From: Paraclostridium ghonii
GTDB lineage: Bacteria; Bacillota; Clostridia; Peptostreptococcales; Peptostreptococcaceae
Strand: one strand, 5' to 3'
Length of the DNA stretch: 64,000 nt
Assembly (NCBI RefSeq): GCF_030815085.1
Contig: NZ_JAUSWG010000005.1
This document shows positions 26,392 through 35,177 of this stretch, one piece after another. The number at the start of each line of letters is the position of its first letter. Within the stretch, counting starts at the first letter, position 1. Below the pieces are notes generated by a model that saw only the letters and a program-made list of their open reading frames with translations, searched no databases and had not been told where the DNA came from. The position numbers and the translations under genes were made by a program.

Positions 26392-27075
26392 TCATTTTCC
26401 AATATTTACAATGTTATATTCATTAAAAAGTAAATCAACTAAAAGAACCTTATTCCTTAATATGTCTCCTTTGTTTAGCAATACCTTTATAGCCTCACTC
26501 ACTTGTATTGATGCAATAGTAGCCGGAGTGAAAGATGGGTTCCCAAGTTTATTCTCTAATTCTGAAGTCTTATTTTTGTAAATATAGTTTAGAGTATCAT
26601 CCCCTGGAAAAATAGTAGTTGCCTGACCAAACCATCCACCTATAGCTCCATGAATCAAAGGAACATTTATTTCTTTACAGACTTTTTGTAATATAAATCT
26701 TCCCTTAATATTATCTAATGCATCTATTATAACATCATGCCCATATAATATTTCTTTAGCATTATCTTCTGTTAGTAAATCAACAATTGAGTTTATATAT
26801 ACTTCTGAATTTACTAAGTTCATTCTATTTTTTGCTTTCAATGATTTTTGTTGCCCTAAGCTAATTTCATCACAAAGTATTTGTCTATTTAAATTTGTTT
26901 CTTCAAATACATCTCCATCCACACAAGTGATATACCCTATTCCAAGCCTTCCAAGCATTTCAATTATATGCCCTCCTAGACCTCCACATCCTATTACACA
27001 TACCTTAAAATTTTTTAGTTTTCCATTTTCTTCAACACTCAATGATTTCATATTTCTTAAGTATCTATTTTTCAT
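26392..27075 (-). CDS. MoeB/ThiF/HesA-type adenylyltransferase
   Basis: A ubiquitin-like-protein-activating enzyme of 227 residues that adenylates the C-terminal glycine of a MoaD-like partner. Seen: ATP/Rossmann motif VIGCGGLGGHIIEMLGRLG, the arginine-containing LNRQILCDE and DALDNIKGRF. The two CxxC zinc pairs of classical MoeB are absent, so it is closer to HesA-like members. The ATG at 27075 follows the moaD stop by one base. Its ribosome binding site is made by the glycine codons at the end of moaD. That tight coupling makes the neighbouring MoaD its likely partner. Confidence 0.88.
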   Translation of the reverse strand: MKNRYLRNMKSLSVEENGKLKNFKVCVIGCGGLGGHIIEMLGRLGIGYITCVDGDVFEETNLNRQILCDEISLGQQKSLKAKNRMNLVNSEVYINSIVDLLTEDNAKEILYGHDVIIDALDNIKGRFILQKVCKEINVPLIHGAIGGWFGQATTIFPGDDTLNYIYKNKTSELENKLGNPSFTPATIASIQVSEAIKVLLNKGDILRNKVLLVDLLFNEYNIVNIGK

Positions 27076-27076
27076 C

Positions 27077-27301
27077 TTAGCCTCCTCCAACAGGTGGGAA
27101 TATAGATAAAACATCTTCATCTTTTAATTTTCTATCAAAACTACCATCCATACCGTTAAGAAGTAATATAGCAACTTCTTCTTTGTCTATACCTAACATG
27201 TCTAATACCTGTAAAATAGTAGTATCTTCTTTTATTTGAAGAATTTGTTTTTTTTCTCTACCTTCCCTAAATGTAGCAAACAACCTTATTTCTATTCTCA
27301 T
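27077..27301 (-). CDS. moaD: MoaD-like sulfur carrier protein
   Basis: A 74-residue ubiquitin-fold protein ending FPPVGGG, the double-glycine tail that is adenylated and thiocarboxylated. MoaD delivers sulfur to cyclic pyranopterin in molybdopterin synthase. Start MRIEIRLFATFREG matches the family first strand, and GGAGGG lies before the ATG. It lies 65 bases after tupA and one base before the activating enzyme. No moaE is adjacent, so the large synthase subunit must be elsewhere or the protein serves another sulfur transfer. Confidence 0.9.
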   Translation of the reverse strand: MRIEIRLFATFREGREKKQILQIKEDTTILQVLDMLGIDKEEVAILLLNGMDGSFDRKLKDEDVLSIFPPVGGG

Positions 27302-27366
27302 ATCAACCCTCCTTTAATTAAAAATCTTATTCTTAATATATAGTTAATTTTAAATTTTAGTTTATA

Positions 27367-28224
27367 TTATTCAAATGTAAAAAACAATGGTTCTCCATAT
27401 TTATCAGCACCATATTCTTTTATTTTGTTTTGAACTTTTTCACTTTGGTAATATTTTATAAGTTTATCTGTTATATCTTTAGTTTCTTTAGGTAAATCAG
27501 ATATTGATATCATGCTATACACATTTTTTAAAGATTCATCTTTATCTATTACTATTTCTAAATCTGAGTTTTCTTTTTTAGTAGCTAAGTAAGTCCCAAT
27601 GTCAGTTAGTGTATATGCTTGCATCTCATTAGCCATTGTTAATGTTGCTCCCATACCTTTTCCTGATTCTTTATAATTATCAAACTTATTTTCTTCGCCT
27701 GATAACTTCCACAATGATAACTCTTTTGAATTTGTACCAGACTTATCTCCTCTAGATACAAATGGTAGGTTATTTTCTTTTATGTATTTAAGTGCATCCG
27801 TTGTATTCATTTCCTTTATCTTTTTAGAATGTTCATCATCCTTTGGTCCTACTAAAACAAAGTAATTATACATTATTTCAAATCTATCAGTGCCATATCC
27901 TTCTTTTATAAATTCTTCTTCTTTTTTCTTATCATGCACAAATAATATATCTGCATCCTTGCGCTTTCCTAATTCTAAAGCTTCCCCAGTTCCTTTTGCA
28001 ATAACTTGTATATCTACATTATTTTCTTTTTCAAAATCTGATAATGTATCCTTTAAAAACCCTGTGTCATCTAAACTTGTCGTAGTAACTAACTTTAATT
28101 TGCTCGGCTTACTAGCTTCTCCTTTTGATTTTGCATCTTCACTTGGCTTACTTGAAGAACATGCTACCATACTAAGTGATAATCCTCCAATAAGTAGTAA
28201 ACTTAAGCTTTTTTTTAAATTCAT
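27367..28224 (-). CDS. tupA: Tungstate-binding lipoprotein TupA
   Basis: An extracellular oxyanion-binding protein of 285 residues, lipid-anchored (signal peptide ending SMVACSSS, cysteine near residue 22). The TupA anion site motif TTTSLDDTG is intact, and SRGDKSGTNSKELSLWK, the second site region, is present near residue 160. TupA proteins bind tungstate far better than molybdate. It is transcribed after tupB and tupC, an unusual order, and separated from tupC by a 211-base gap that contains a strong two-stem structure. Confidence 0.93.
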   Translation of the reverse strand: MNLKKSLSLLLIGGLSLSMVACSSSKPSEDAKSKGEASKPSKLKLVTTTSLDDTGFLKDTLSDFEKENNVDIQVIAKGTGEALELGKRKDADILFVHDKKKEEEFIKEGYGTDRFEIMYNYFVLVGPKDDEHSKKIKEMNTTDALKYIKENNLPFVSRGDKSGTNSKELSLWKLSGEENKFDNYKESGKGMGATLTMANEMQAYTLTDIGTYLATKKENSDLEIVIDKDESLKNVYSMISISDLPKETKDITDKLIKYYQSEKVQNKIKEYGADKYGEPLFFTFE

Positions 28225-28305
28225 TTTGATACACCCTCCTAAAATATTTGTTTTTTAGTTTGTTGCGTAGATTATAATACATTGAATTTATAATATATAT
28301 TTCAA

Positions 28306-28375
28306 AGAATTTCCGCCTTAAAATTTAGGATGATTTAATTGGTGTAAAACTCATCCTATAAGTAGATGAAATTCT
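28306..28375 (-). promoter_or_regulatory. Nested inverted repeats upstream of tupA
   Basis: Outer arms AGAATTTC (28306-28313) and GAAATTCT (28368-28375) enclose inner arms TAGGATGA (28326-28333) and TCATCCTA (28351-28358), all perfect 8-bp pairs. No T-run follows in minus-strand sense; an AT-rich TATAAT-containing stretch lies between it and tupA. It could be a structured RNA that senses tungstate or cofactor, an operator dyad, or an mRNA-stability element. It does not resemble the element before aor. Confidence 0.5.
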
Positions 28376-28435
28376 CTGATATCAAAAAAATATTCTTTGC
28401 CTTTACGATTCAATATAATTAATATCCTGAATGCT

Positions 28436-29104
28436 TTAGAGAATGTATTTTTCGAAAAACTTTCTATTCTCATACGTTCCTATAAGATTTAAATTTTCCA
28501 TAAATACTATAAAATCACTTATTCTTTTTGCTTGCATAAAATCATGTGTAATAAGAATAACCGTCTTTCCTTTTTCTTTAAGTTCTATAAGCTTTTTTTC
28601 TACTTGTTTTATTGTTTTAAAATCCATGCTTGCCATTGGTTCATCAAATATATTAAAATCTTTATTTAGTATTAAAGTTCTTATAAACTGTGCCTTAGCC
28701 TGTTCACCGCCTGATAATTTTCTTATATTTGTATCTAACCTATCTTCTAACTTAAAATCTTTTATTAATTTAATTAATTTATCTTTATCTAGTAAGTTTT
28801 CACTTTTGCTATTTTGGTATACATAATCTAAATTTTCTCTAAGTGTTCCAGATAAAAACATAGCTCTTTGAGGATTATATGCTATGTATTTATGTATAAT
28901 CTCTTCACTAAAGCCTTCATCGTTTATATTTATACTACCCTCATCAAAATCAGTTATATTATAAATTATTTTAGTTAATGTGCTTTTCCCACTTCCATTA
29001 TGACCTAAAATTGAATATATATATCCTTGTTTAAACTCTATCTTATCTATTTTAAGAGGTTCTTGAAACTTTATTTCTTTAATAAGATTTTCTATTACAA
29101 TCAT
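28436..29104 (-). CDS. tupC: Tungstate ABC transporter ATPase TupC
   Basis: A cytoplasmic ATPase of 222 residues, short because it lacks the C-terminal molybdate-binding (TOBE) domain found in ModC. Walker A GHNGSGKST (about residue 34), signature LSGGEQAKAQFIRTL, Walker B NIFDEPMASMD and H-loop LITHD are present. It starts 13 bases after the permease stop. Pairing with a TupA-type binding protein gives the substrate. Confidence 0.88.
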   Translation of the reverse strand: MIVIENLIKEIKFQEPLKIDKIEFKQGYIYSILGHNGSGKSTLTKIIYNITDFDEGSININDEGFSEEIIHKYIAYNPQRAMFLSGTLRENLDYVYQNSKSENLLDKDKLIKLIKDFKLEDRLDTNIRKLSGGEQAKAQFIRTLILNKDFNIFDEPMASMDFKTIKQVEKKLIELKEKGKTVILITHDFMQAKRISDFIVFMENLNLIGTYENRKFFEKYIL

Positions 29105-29117
29105 CTATTAATCCCCT

Positions 29118-29771
29118 TTAATCATCTATTTTCAATCTTTTTATCATAAATGTACATAAAAATGATATTGTAAGAAGTATGCCAGCCATTATTAAAGATT
29201 CATCAAAATTACCCATTGATGTTGATAAAGAAATATAAGTTGTCATAACCCTTGTAGATCCTCTTATGTTTCCTCCTACAAGCATAACTGCTCCAACTTC
29301 AGATATCCCTCTTCCAAATATAGCTATTATTACTGTTATAAGATGGTTTCTTATCTCTCTTAAAAAAATCTTTATAGTTTGTGTTTTTCTTACCTGTAAT
29401 ATCTTACAGGTAAGAAAAATATCATCTCCGAATTTATCTAATGCATCTAATATAAGACTCATAGCCATTGGTATTAGCAACATAGTCTGAGCTATTATCA
29501 TAGCAGTTGGTGTAAATAAAAGTTCTAAACTCCCTAATGGACCTTTTCTTGAAAGTATTAAATAAACTAAAAGTCCCATTACTACAGGAGGTGTACTCAT
29601 CAATGCATTGATTACTGTTATAAATTGTTTTTTTAATCTAAAATCTTTTAAATATACAATTACACTAGTTATGCATGCAATTATTCCTGCTATTATTGTA
29701 GCTATTGTTGTCACTAACAGTGATAAAGTCACTATTTCCACTACTTCAGAAATTTGAATTTCTATTGTCAT
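29118..29771 (-). CDS. tupB: Tungstate ABC transporter permease TupB
   Basis: An integral membrane permease of about 217 residues with roughly five or six helices. The cytoplasmic coupling loop ARGISEVGAVMLVGGNIRGS, typical of tungstate/molybdate permeases, lies near residue 165. The start is uncertain. ATG 29771 (MTIEIQI) is only two bases from its AAGAGG; a TTG at 29789 adds six residues but has a weak site. It is the first gene of the importer unit. The 280 bases upstream hold AT-rich sequence and the nhaC terminator; I see no second cofactor riboswitch there. Confidence 0.87.
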   Translation of the reverse strand: MTIEIQISEVVEIVTLSLLVTTIATIIAGIIACITSVIVYLKDFRLKKQFITVINALMSTPPVVMGLLVYLILSRKGPLGSLELLFTPTAMIIAQTMLLIPMAMSLILDALDKFGDDIFLTCKILQVRKTQTIKIFLREIRNHLITVIIAIFGRGISEVGAVMLVGGNIRGSTRVMTTYISLSTSMGNFDESLIMAGILLTISFLCTFMIKRLKIDD

Positions 29772-30006
29772 CACCTCTTTTAATAACAATCTTCATAAAG
29801 CTTTACTTTTATTTTTTCATTACTTATGTTTATAGATACTATTTTTGCCATAATTATCTCATCATTTTAATTTAATAATTCTATTTATATAGTAATATAT
29901 ATAACATCCATCCCTATATTTCCTTCTTTTTTTATATTATTCTACATTTTTCTACATAACCCTTTATATATTTATAATTATTTATATGTATTTAATTTAA
30001 CAATAA

Positions 30007-30053
30007 AAAAAATCACCTTAGGCGAGTTATATAAACCTCTAAGGTGATTTTTG
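30007..30053 (-). terminator. Terminator after nhaC
   Basis: AAATCACCTTAG and CTAAGGTGATTT form a 12-bp stem with flanking A-runs and T-runs, 17 bases after the nhaC stop. Confidence 0.85.
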
Positions 30054-30069
30054 CATTTATTTATATTAA

Positions 30070-31500
30070 TTATACAGCTTCTTTAGGTTCTTCAACCATA
30101 TTAAGTTCTTCATCTGTATAGGTTTTCATCGTAAATCCAGTAACCCCATATATAAGTGTTACCACTGGAGTTATCCAATTTAAGAAGCAGTATGGAATAA
30201 ACTCAAATGCACTAACTCCTAATGTTTGGCTACAGAATATTGCATTAGAATTCCAAGGAATCAATGGAGCCCCAAGTGTTGCAGTATCTTGTATTATCCT
30301 AGATAAATTTTCTGGTTTTAACTTAAACTCCTTATATATTGGTGACATTATAGTCCCTACAAATACAGATGTAAACATCATAGAAGAACTAAATGCATTT
30401 GCAAGATAACTAGCAATAAATGTAGTTCCAACTAATTTAGATCTAGAATTTCCTATTTTACTTAACATAGGTTGTAATAGTACTTCTAAGAAACCTGTTT
30501 TTTGAAGAATACCAGCTATTACAAATACTATAAATACTAATAGTACAGTTTCTGCCATACTCATTATTCCCCCACGATTTAACAGTTTATCTGTATAATC
30601 AAGTCCTGTCTCTATAGAAAAACCATTAAGCATGTAATTTAATAACCTATTAACGCTTTCCCCTTCTTGAATAAATGCTATAACTGCACCTACTACTGCA
30701 GAAGATAATATAGAAACTATAGATGGCTTTTGTAATAATAATAAAATAAGTAAAAATATTATTGGAATTATAGCAACAAAACCTATGTTAAAGTTATCTT
30801 TTAATACTCCCATTACTTGGTTTATTTGATTGTAATCTATAGTATTACTAGCATATTTAAATCCTATAACTGTGTATAAAACAACACAGATTATATAAGC
30901 TGGAATTGCTGATAAGGTCATATGTTTTATATGAGTTATAACATCAGTTTTACAAACAGCTGCTGCTAAGTTTGTAGAGTCTGAAAGTGGCGAAATCTTA
31001 TCACCAAAGAATGCTCCAGATATTATTGCTCCTGCTGTAAGTCCTGCTGGAACTCCCATACTAGTTCCAATACTCATTAATGCTATTCCTGAAGTTCCTA
31101 AAGTTCCCCATGAAGTTCCTGTAGCTATAGATGTTAAAGAACATACTATTAATGTTGTAACTAAAAAATATTTAGGTGTTATTATTGCAAGTCCACTATA
31201 AACTATAGTAGGGATTGTCCCTGCTGCTGTCCATGTAGCAATTAATATTCCAACAGAAAGTACTATTAAGTTGGATTGGAAAGCTCCTTTTCCTACTTCA
31301 TATCCTAATTCTTCAATTTCACTATTTGTATAACCTAATTTCATAGCAGCTGGTACTACTATTAGCCACGATAATAAAAACATCGTTGTTATAGATGCCT
31401 TAAATACAACCATCCCAACTGTAGTTAAAGATATAATTGCAATCATTACTAGCATTGCAAACTGAAATGTAGGTTTTCTTTTTTCCATATTTTTGCTCAT
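30070..31500 (-). CDS. nhaC: NhaC-family Na+/H+ antiporter
   Basis: A polytopic membrane protein of 476 residues of the NhaC ion-transporter family, with about twelve helices and the conserved GAFFGDKISPLSDSTNLAA near residue 165 and GTLGTSGIALMSIG. Family members exchange Na+ with H+; some clostridial relatives sit with amino-acid catabolism genes and may move organic ions. The ribosome binding site is weak. A sigma-54 promoter lies 360 bases upstream and the enhancer-binding regulator gene lies directly behind it, so this gene is probably switched on by that regulator. Confidence 0.87.
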   Translation of the reverse strand: MSKNMEKRKPTFQFAMLVMIAIISLTTVGMVVFKASITTMFLLSWLIVVPAAMKLGYTNSEIEELGYEVGKGAFQSNLIVLSVGILIATWTAAGTIPTIVYSGLAIITPKYFLVTTLIVCSLTSIATGTSWGTLGTSGIALMSIGTSMGVPAGLTAGAIISGAFFGDKISPLSDSTNLAAAVCKTDVITHIKHMTLSAIPAYIICVVLYTVIGFKYASNTIDYNQINQVMGVLKDNFNIGFVAIIPIIFLLILLLLQKPSIVSILSSAVVGAVIAFIQEGESVNRLLNYMLNGFSIETGLDYTDKLLNRGGIMSMAETVLLVFIVFVIAGILQKTGFLEVLLQPMLSKIGNSRSKLVGTTFIASYLANAFSSSMMFTSVFVGTIMSPIYKEFKLKPENLSRIIQDTATLGAPLIPWNSNAIFCSQTLGVSAFEFIPYCFLNWITPVVTLIYGVTGFTMKTYTDEELNMVEEPKEAV

Positions 31501-31864
31501 TTTTTAATGTCCATCCTTTTTGATTTCTTTTGTTTACATTTTTTTAATAACGTTTATATACTTAATCCCTATTTAACCGTAGATTTTAGGCAAGTAAAGT
31601 TAATTCTTTGATATCCTTTTCCTTAAATGTCTCAAGAATATTCACTATTTAAAGCTCCTTTTCTTTTTTGAGCTAAAACTTTATCAACTTCTTAATATAT
31701 TAAGTCCACTAAAGTATTACCTCATAGATAAAAGTTTATTAGTCACATACTTTTATCCATTTCTGACCATTTTTCTGAAAAATTGTTACTTCTGTCAATT
31801 ACAGCATCAAAGTTATAACTTATATTACTATGCCTTCAATATTTTCAACCCCACCTTAACAATT

Positions 31865-31881
31865 AGCAATATTCATGCCAA
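31865..31881 (-). promoter_or_regulatory. Predicted sigma-54 (-24/-12) promoter of nhaC
   Basis: In minus-strand sense TTGGCATGAATATTGCT has the GG and GC dinucleotides ten bases apart, in a full TGGCAT-N5-TTGCT context. The leader to nhaC would be about 350 bases, which is long. Region 31501-31864 otherwise shows no gene. Confidence 0.8.
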
Positions 31882-32028
31882 ATTTATTTTTCTTTATATA
31901 TATATGTTGAAAACATTGAAATTCAAATAAATATTTTTTTTAAAAAAATTTAATAAATAGAGTTATTTTTAATCAAATTTTTTACCAGTTAAATTCCGTT
32001 ACAAATTTAACCCATAAACGCAAAAACA

Positions 32029-32062
32029 GGTTTAACAGGTGTACTATTCACCCATTTAAACC
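32029..32062. promoter_or_regulatory. Enhancer-type dyad upstream of the nhaC sigma-54 promoter
   Basis: GGTTTAACAGGTG (32029-32041) and CACCCATTTAAACC (32049-32062) form an inverted repeat about 150 bases upstream of the -24/-12 element. The half site resembles one before the ridA promoter (35178-35190). It also lies 17 bases after the regulator stop and could double as its terminator, since a T-run follows in minus-strand sense. Confidence 0.6.
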
Positions 32063-32078
32063 TTTTTCAACATATTAC

Positions 32079-34139
32079 TTAGATTTTACTTTTTCGTTCC
32101 TCTAAAAATGTTCTTCCCTCTTCAGTGACTACAGAACCTCCACGCCCAGATAAAACTTTTACAAGTCCGTGTTCTTGAAGTTCAAGAAGAATATGTCTTA
32201 TTTGTTGTTCAGTTAAAAATACTTTTTCTTCTAGTGCGTATTCGTATATTTTTTTTCTTCCTATTCTTTGTTTAAGTTTATAAGCTTCATTCATTTTGTT
32301 AAGTACAAAAATATAATCACTTAGCTCTCTCTTTAATTTAATCTTCTCATAACTTTTTTCTCTTTTTAATATTTCTTCGCATGTATTTTCTTCGTTTAAA
32401 GATTCAAGAATATATTCAGGTAAATCAGATACTTGTATTGTATCTTTATCTATATAAGAAAAGTATTCTGCTAGGTTGCTTAACTCCCTTATATTTCCTT
32501 CCCAATTATATCTATTGAATACATCTAAAACTTCATCAGAAAGATTAAAATGAGCATCTAAATTTTTCTTAAATGATTCAAATATTAGAAATAAATCACC
32601 TATACGATCTCTCAACGGACTTATTTTTAAAGGAAGAACATTTAATCTATAAAATAAATCTTTTCTAAATTTACCCTCACAGATTAATTTCTTTAAATCT
32701 CTATTTGTAGCTGCTACGATTCTTATGTCTATATCAACAACTTTATCTGATCCAACTCTTCTAATTTGCTTTTCTTGTATAACTCTAAGTAAACTCGCTT
32801 GAGAATTTAGGTCCATCTCTCCAACTTCATCTAAAAATATAGTTCCTTTGTTAGCCATCTCAAAAAGTCCAATTTTCCCACCTTTTTTAGCACCTGTAAA
32901 AGCACCATCATCATATCCAAAAAGTTCACTTTGTAAAAGTCCTTCTTGAAAAGTACTACAGTTTACAGCAACAAATGGTCCTTGATTTCTAGAGGATGCA
33001 CTGTGTATAGATTGAGCAAAAAGTTCTTTTCCCGTACCACTTTCTCCTATGATCAATATAGACGAGTTTGATTGAGCCATTTTATAAGCAATTTTTTTAC
33101 TTTCTATAATATCTTTGCTGCATCCAATTATATCATTAAAATTATATTTACTAACATTTCCAGAGTTCATAAGCTGTGCTCTAAGCTTTGCTTGTTTCTT
33201 TTCAGCCACATAAAATTTAGCAAGTTTTATTATAAATCCACTAAACCCACTTATATCTGTATATCTAATATCTAAATTTATATCTATATTATTAACCTTT
33301 ACAAGCTTTTGTAGATTTACATTTTCCTTTTTTAATTGGCTAAAATCAAAAGATTTTATATAATCTCCAATGTATTTACCAATCATTTCATTATCATTTA
33401 CACCTAATATTTTCCTAGCCACATGACTATAAAACTGAACAATTTTATCCTCACTTATACATACTAATCCTTCATCTATAGAAGCTAATAAAAAGTCAAA
33501 CTTGCTTTCTAGCCTAGTTTGGCTCAATAGAAGTTTTTCTGTAATATAACTAGTAGGAACAACTTTATCTGTAAATTTATTTAATAAATCTTCTTTTATT
33601 AAATGCTTTAAACCTAAGTTAATTGCTATACCAGCTATACATCCTAGATCTATTATTCTATACCCAAGGTCTATTATTTCACAGTTGTTGCATTTAATTA
33701 AAATTTCTTCTCCTGCTGTTAAAACTACAGAATCAGGTGAAATATTATCAGCTCCAGGATAGCTAGGTATGAAATTTTGTATTTTAATCCCTAACTTATG
33801 TATAATAGTTATAGTTTCTAGGGCCATGCTTTTAGATAGATTGTACACAAATATTTTCTTATGTTTATCTAGATTGGATATTTTTTTAACACTAGATCTT
33901 TCAAAAGTTAAATTAGGTATAATTATCTGTGCATCTTTCCCACACATCGCTGATATTTCATCATACTTTAACTTTACAGAAAGAACTATTAGTTTTTCAT
34001 GTACTAATTTAATGTTGTCTTCTTCAAAGGAATACAAGTTTATTTTTATATTATCTCCCAGAAAATATTTTATTTGATTTGAATAAATCTCTCCTGCATC
34101 CTTTTTTAGTGTTATTATAGCTAGTTCTCTTTTTCCCAT
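32079..34139 (-). CDS. Sigma-54-dependent enhancer-binding transcriptional activator
   Basis: A regulator of 686 residues. The N-terminal third (about 1-190) is a PrpR-like sensor region, followed by a PAS-like segment (about 205-300). The AAA+ domain spans about 330-570 with Walker A GESGTGKE, the sigma-54 contact loop GAFTGA, Walker B FLDEVGEM and arginine-finger region FRKDLFYRLNVLPLKISPLRDR. Instead of a Fis-type helix-turn-helix the C-terminus resembles a winged helix (LTEQQIRHILLELQEHGLVK). AAGGAG precedes the ATG. It lies between two units with -24/-12 promoters and probably activates both. The signal is unknown; a catabolic intermediate would fit the RidA neighbour. Confidence 0.9.
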   Translation of the reverse strand: MGKRELAIITLKKDAGEIYSNQIKYFLGDNIKINLYSFEEDNIKLVHEKLIVLSVKLKYDEISAMCGKDAQIIIPNLTFERSSVKKISNLDKHKKIFVYNLSKSMALETITIIHKLGIKIQNFIPSYPGADNISPDSVVLTAGEEILIKCNNCEIIDLGYRIIDLGCIAGIAINLGLKHLIKEDLLNKFTDKVVPTSYITEKLLLSQTRLESKFDFLLASIDEGLVCISEDKIVQFYSHVARKILGVNDNEMIGKYIGDYIKSFDFSQLKKENVNLQKLVKVNNIDINLDIRYTDISGFSGFIIKLAKFYVAEKKQAKLRAQLMNSGNVSKYNFNDIIGCSKDIIESKKIAYKMAQSNSSILIIGESGTGKELFAQSIHSASSRNQGPFVAVNCSTFQEGLLQSELFGYDDGAFTGAKKGGKIGLFEMANKGTIFLDEVGEMDLNSQASLLRVIQEKQIRRVGSDKVVDIDIRIVAATNRDLKKLICEGKFRKDLFYRLNVLPLKISPLRDRIGDLFLIFESFKKNLDAHFNLSDEVLDVFNRYNWEGNIRELSNLAEYFSYIDKDTIQVSDLPEYILESLNEENTCEEILKREKSYEKIKLKRELSDYIFVLNKMNEAYKLKQRIGRKKIYEYALEEKVFLTEQQIRHILLELQEHGLVKVLSGRGGSVVTEEGRTFLEERKSKI

Positions 34140-34233
34140 AGTTGCTCCTTGTACACAATTTATCTAATATATTTCTTATTAATATATGTTATTATTGAAT
34201 TTTAACTCATTTTTTTATAAAATAGAAATCCAC

Positions 34234-34271
34234 ATAAATAAGCCACTTATTATGAAAAGTGGCTTATTTAT
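34234..34271 (-). terminator. Terminator after the glutaredoxin-like gene
   Basis: ATAAATAAGCCACTT and AAGTGGCTTATTTAT form a 15-bp stem with an eight-base loop. It isolates the ridA unit from the regulator gene downstream. Confidence 0.85.
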
Positions 34272-34286
34272 ATAATTAATATTAAA

Positions 34287-34541
34287 TTATTTTCCTAATG
34301 CTTCATTTAAATCTAATGTTTTAGTACCATCTTCTAATACGAAACATGGTATACCTATTCCACCTTCAGCTCTTACACCCTCGTATATGTCTAAACCTTG
34401 ACGAAGTACTAAGTATTCTTTTAAATCTGGTAAATTTGCTGATAAGTTTTTGAAATCAACATCAATATTTCTTTCTCTTAATTGACATAATGCATATAAT
34501 GTGTCTGGGCATAAATGGCTTCCTACTACAGTTATTTTCAT
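34287..34541 (-). CDS. Glutaredoxin-like protein
   Basis: A small cytoplasmic protein of 84 residues with a thioredoxin-fold outline: first strand MKITVVGSHLCPDTLYAL with a single cysteine in CPDT, a cis-proline region GIGIPCFVLEDG and a second cysteine after that proline. It resembles clostridial glutaredoxin-related proteins. The lone CPDT cysteine argues for a one-cysteine mechanism or a carrier role rather than a classical CxxC dithiol reductase. AGGAGAGG precedes the ATG. It follows ridA by 59 bases behind the same sigma-54 promoter. Its partner is unknown. Confidence 0.75.
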   Translation of the reverse strand: MKITVVGSHLCPDTLYALCQLRERNIDVDFKNLSANLPDLKEYLVLRQGLDIYEGVRAEGGIGIPCFVLEDGTKTLDLNEALGK

Positions 34542-34600
34542 AATAATTACCTCTCCTTATTAATTTTATAATTTATTTTTAAATATTTATTTATAAATAT

Positions 34601-34975
34601 TTATTTATTTTTAACAGCTATAGCTTCTATCTCGCAAAGTACACCTTTTGGTAATTCTTTAACTGCCACACAGCTACGAGCTGGGTTAGATATGAAATAT
34701 TTTGCATATACCTCATTGAACGCTGCAAAATCTGCCATATCAGCTAAAAAACATGTAGTTTTAAATACATTTTCAAGACTAATTCCAGCTGACTCTAATA
34801 TAGCTTTAACGTTTTTGCAACTTTGCTCTGCTTGTGATGATATATCTTCTGGTACAGATCCATCTTCTGGATTTACTGGTATTTGCCCTGATGTAAATAT
34901 GAAGTTACCAACTTCATATCCTTGAGAATAAGGTCCGATAGCTCCTGGTGCTTTTGTTGTTTCAAGTGTTTTCAT
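34601..34975 (-). CDS. ridA: RidA-family imine/enamine deaminase
   Basis: A 124-residue RidA (YjgF/YER057c/UK114) protein that hydrolyses reactive imines and enamines such as 2-aminoacrylate released by PLP enzymes. Family marks are visible: APGAIGPYSQG near the N-terminus, FTSGQIPVNPEDG, the substrate-binding arginine in NPARSCVAVKELPKG and the terminal CEIEAIAV. It is the first gene behind a predicted sigma-54 promoter 80 bases upstream. Co-expression with an amino-acid-type activator suggests protection during amino-acid breakdown. Confidence 0.93.
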   Translation of the reverse strand: MKTLETTKAPGAIGPYSQGYEVGNFIFTSGQIPVNPEDGSVPEDISSQAEQSCKNVKAILESAGISLENVFKTTCFLADMADFAAFNEVYAKYFISNPARSCVAVKELPKGVLCEIEAIAVKNK

Positions 34976-35054
34976 TATAAATTAACCCTTTCTTATGCTT
35001 ATATAAATTTTTAGTACATCTGACATAATCAGATTTCTCAATGTTAATAATATA

Positions 35055-35072
35055 AAGCAATAATCATGCCAA
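35055..35072 (-). promoter_or_regulatory. Predicted sigma-54 (-24/-12) promoter of ridA
   Basis: In minus-strand sense TTGGCATGATTATTGCTT is an almost consensus -24/-12 element (TGGCAT-N5-TTGCT), about 80 bases before the ridA start. Confidence 0.88.
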
Positions 35073-35177
35073 TTTTTAAAAATATTATTTTTTCTTCTAA
35101 ATCTATTTATAATGCTTATACTTTTGAATTTTACAAATTAAATAATTTTATTTTTTAAAATTTTTTATTATTTTAAT

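Noticed and set aside
29790..30006. A second cofactor riboswitch before the tungstate permease gene
   Set aside because: The sequence lacks the GCCTCCC and GGAAAGGAG segments seen at 26229-26325.
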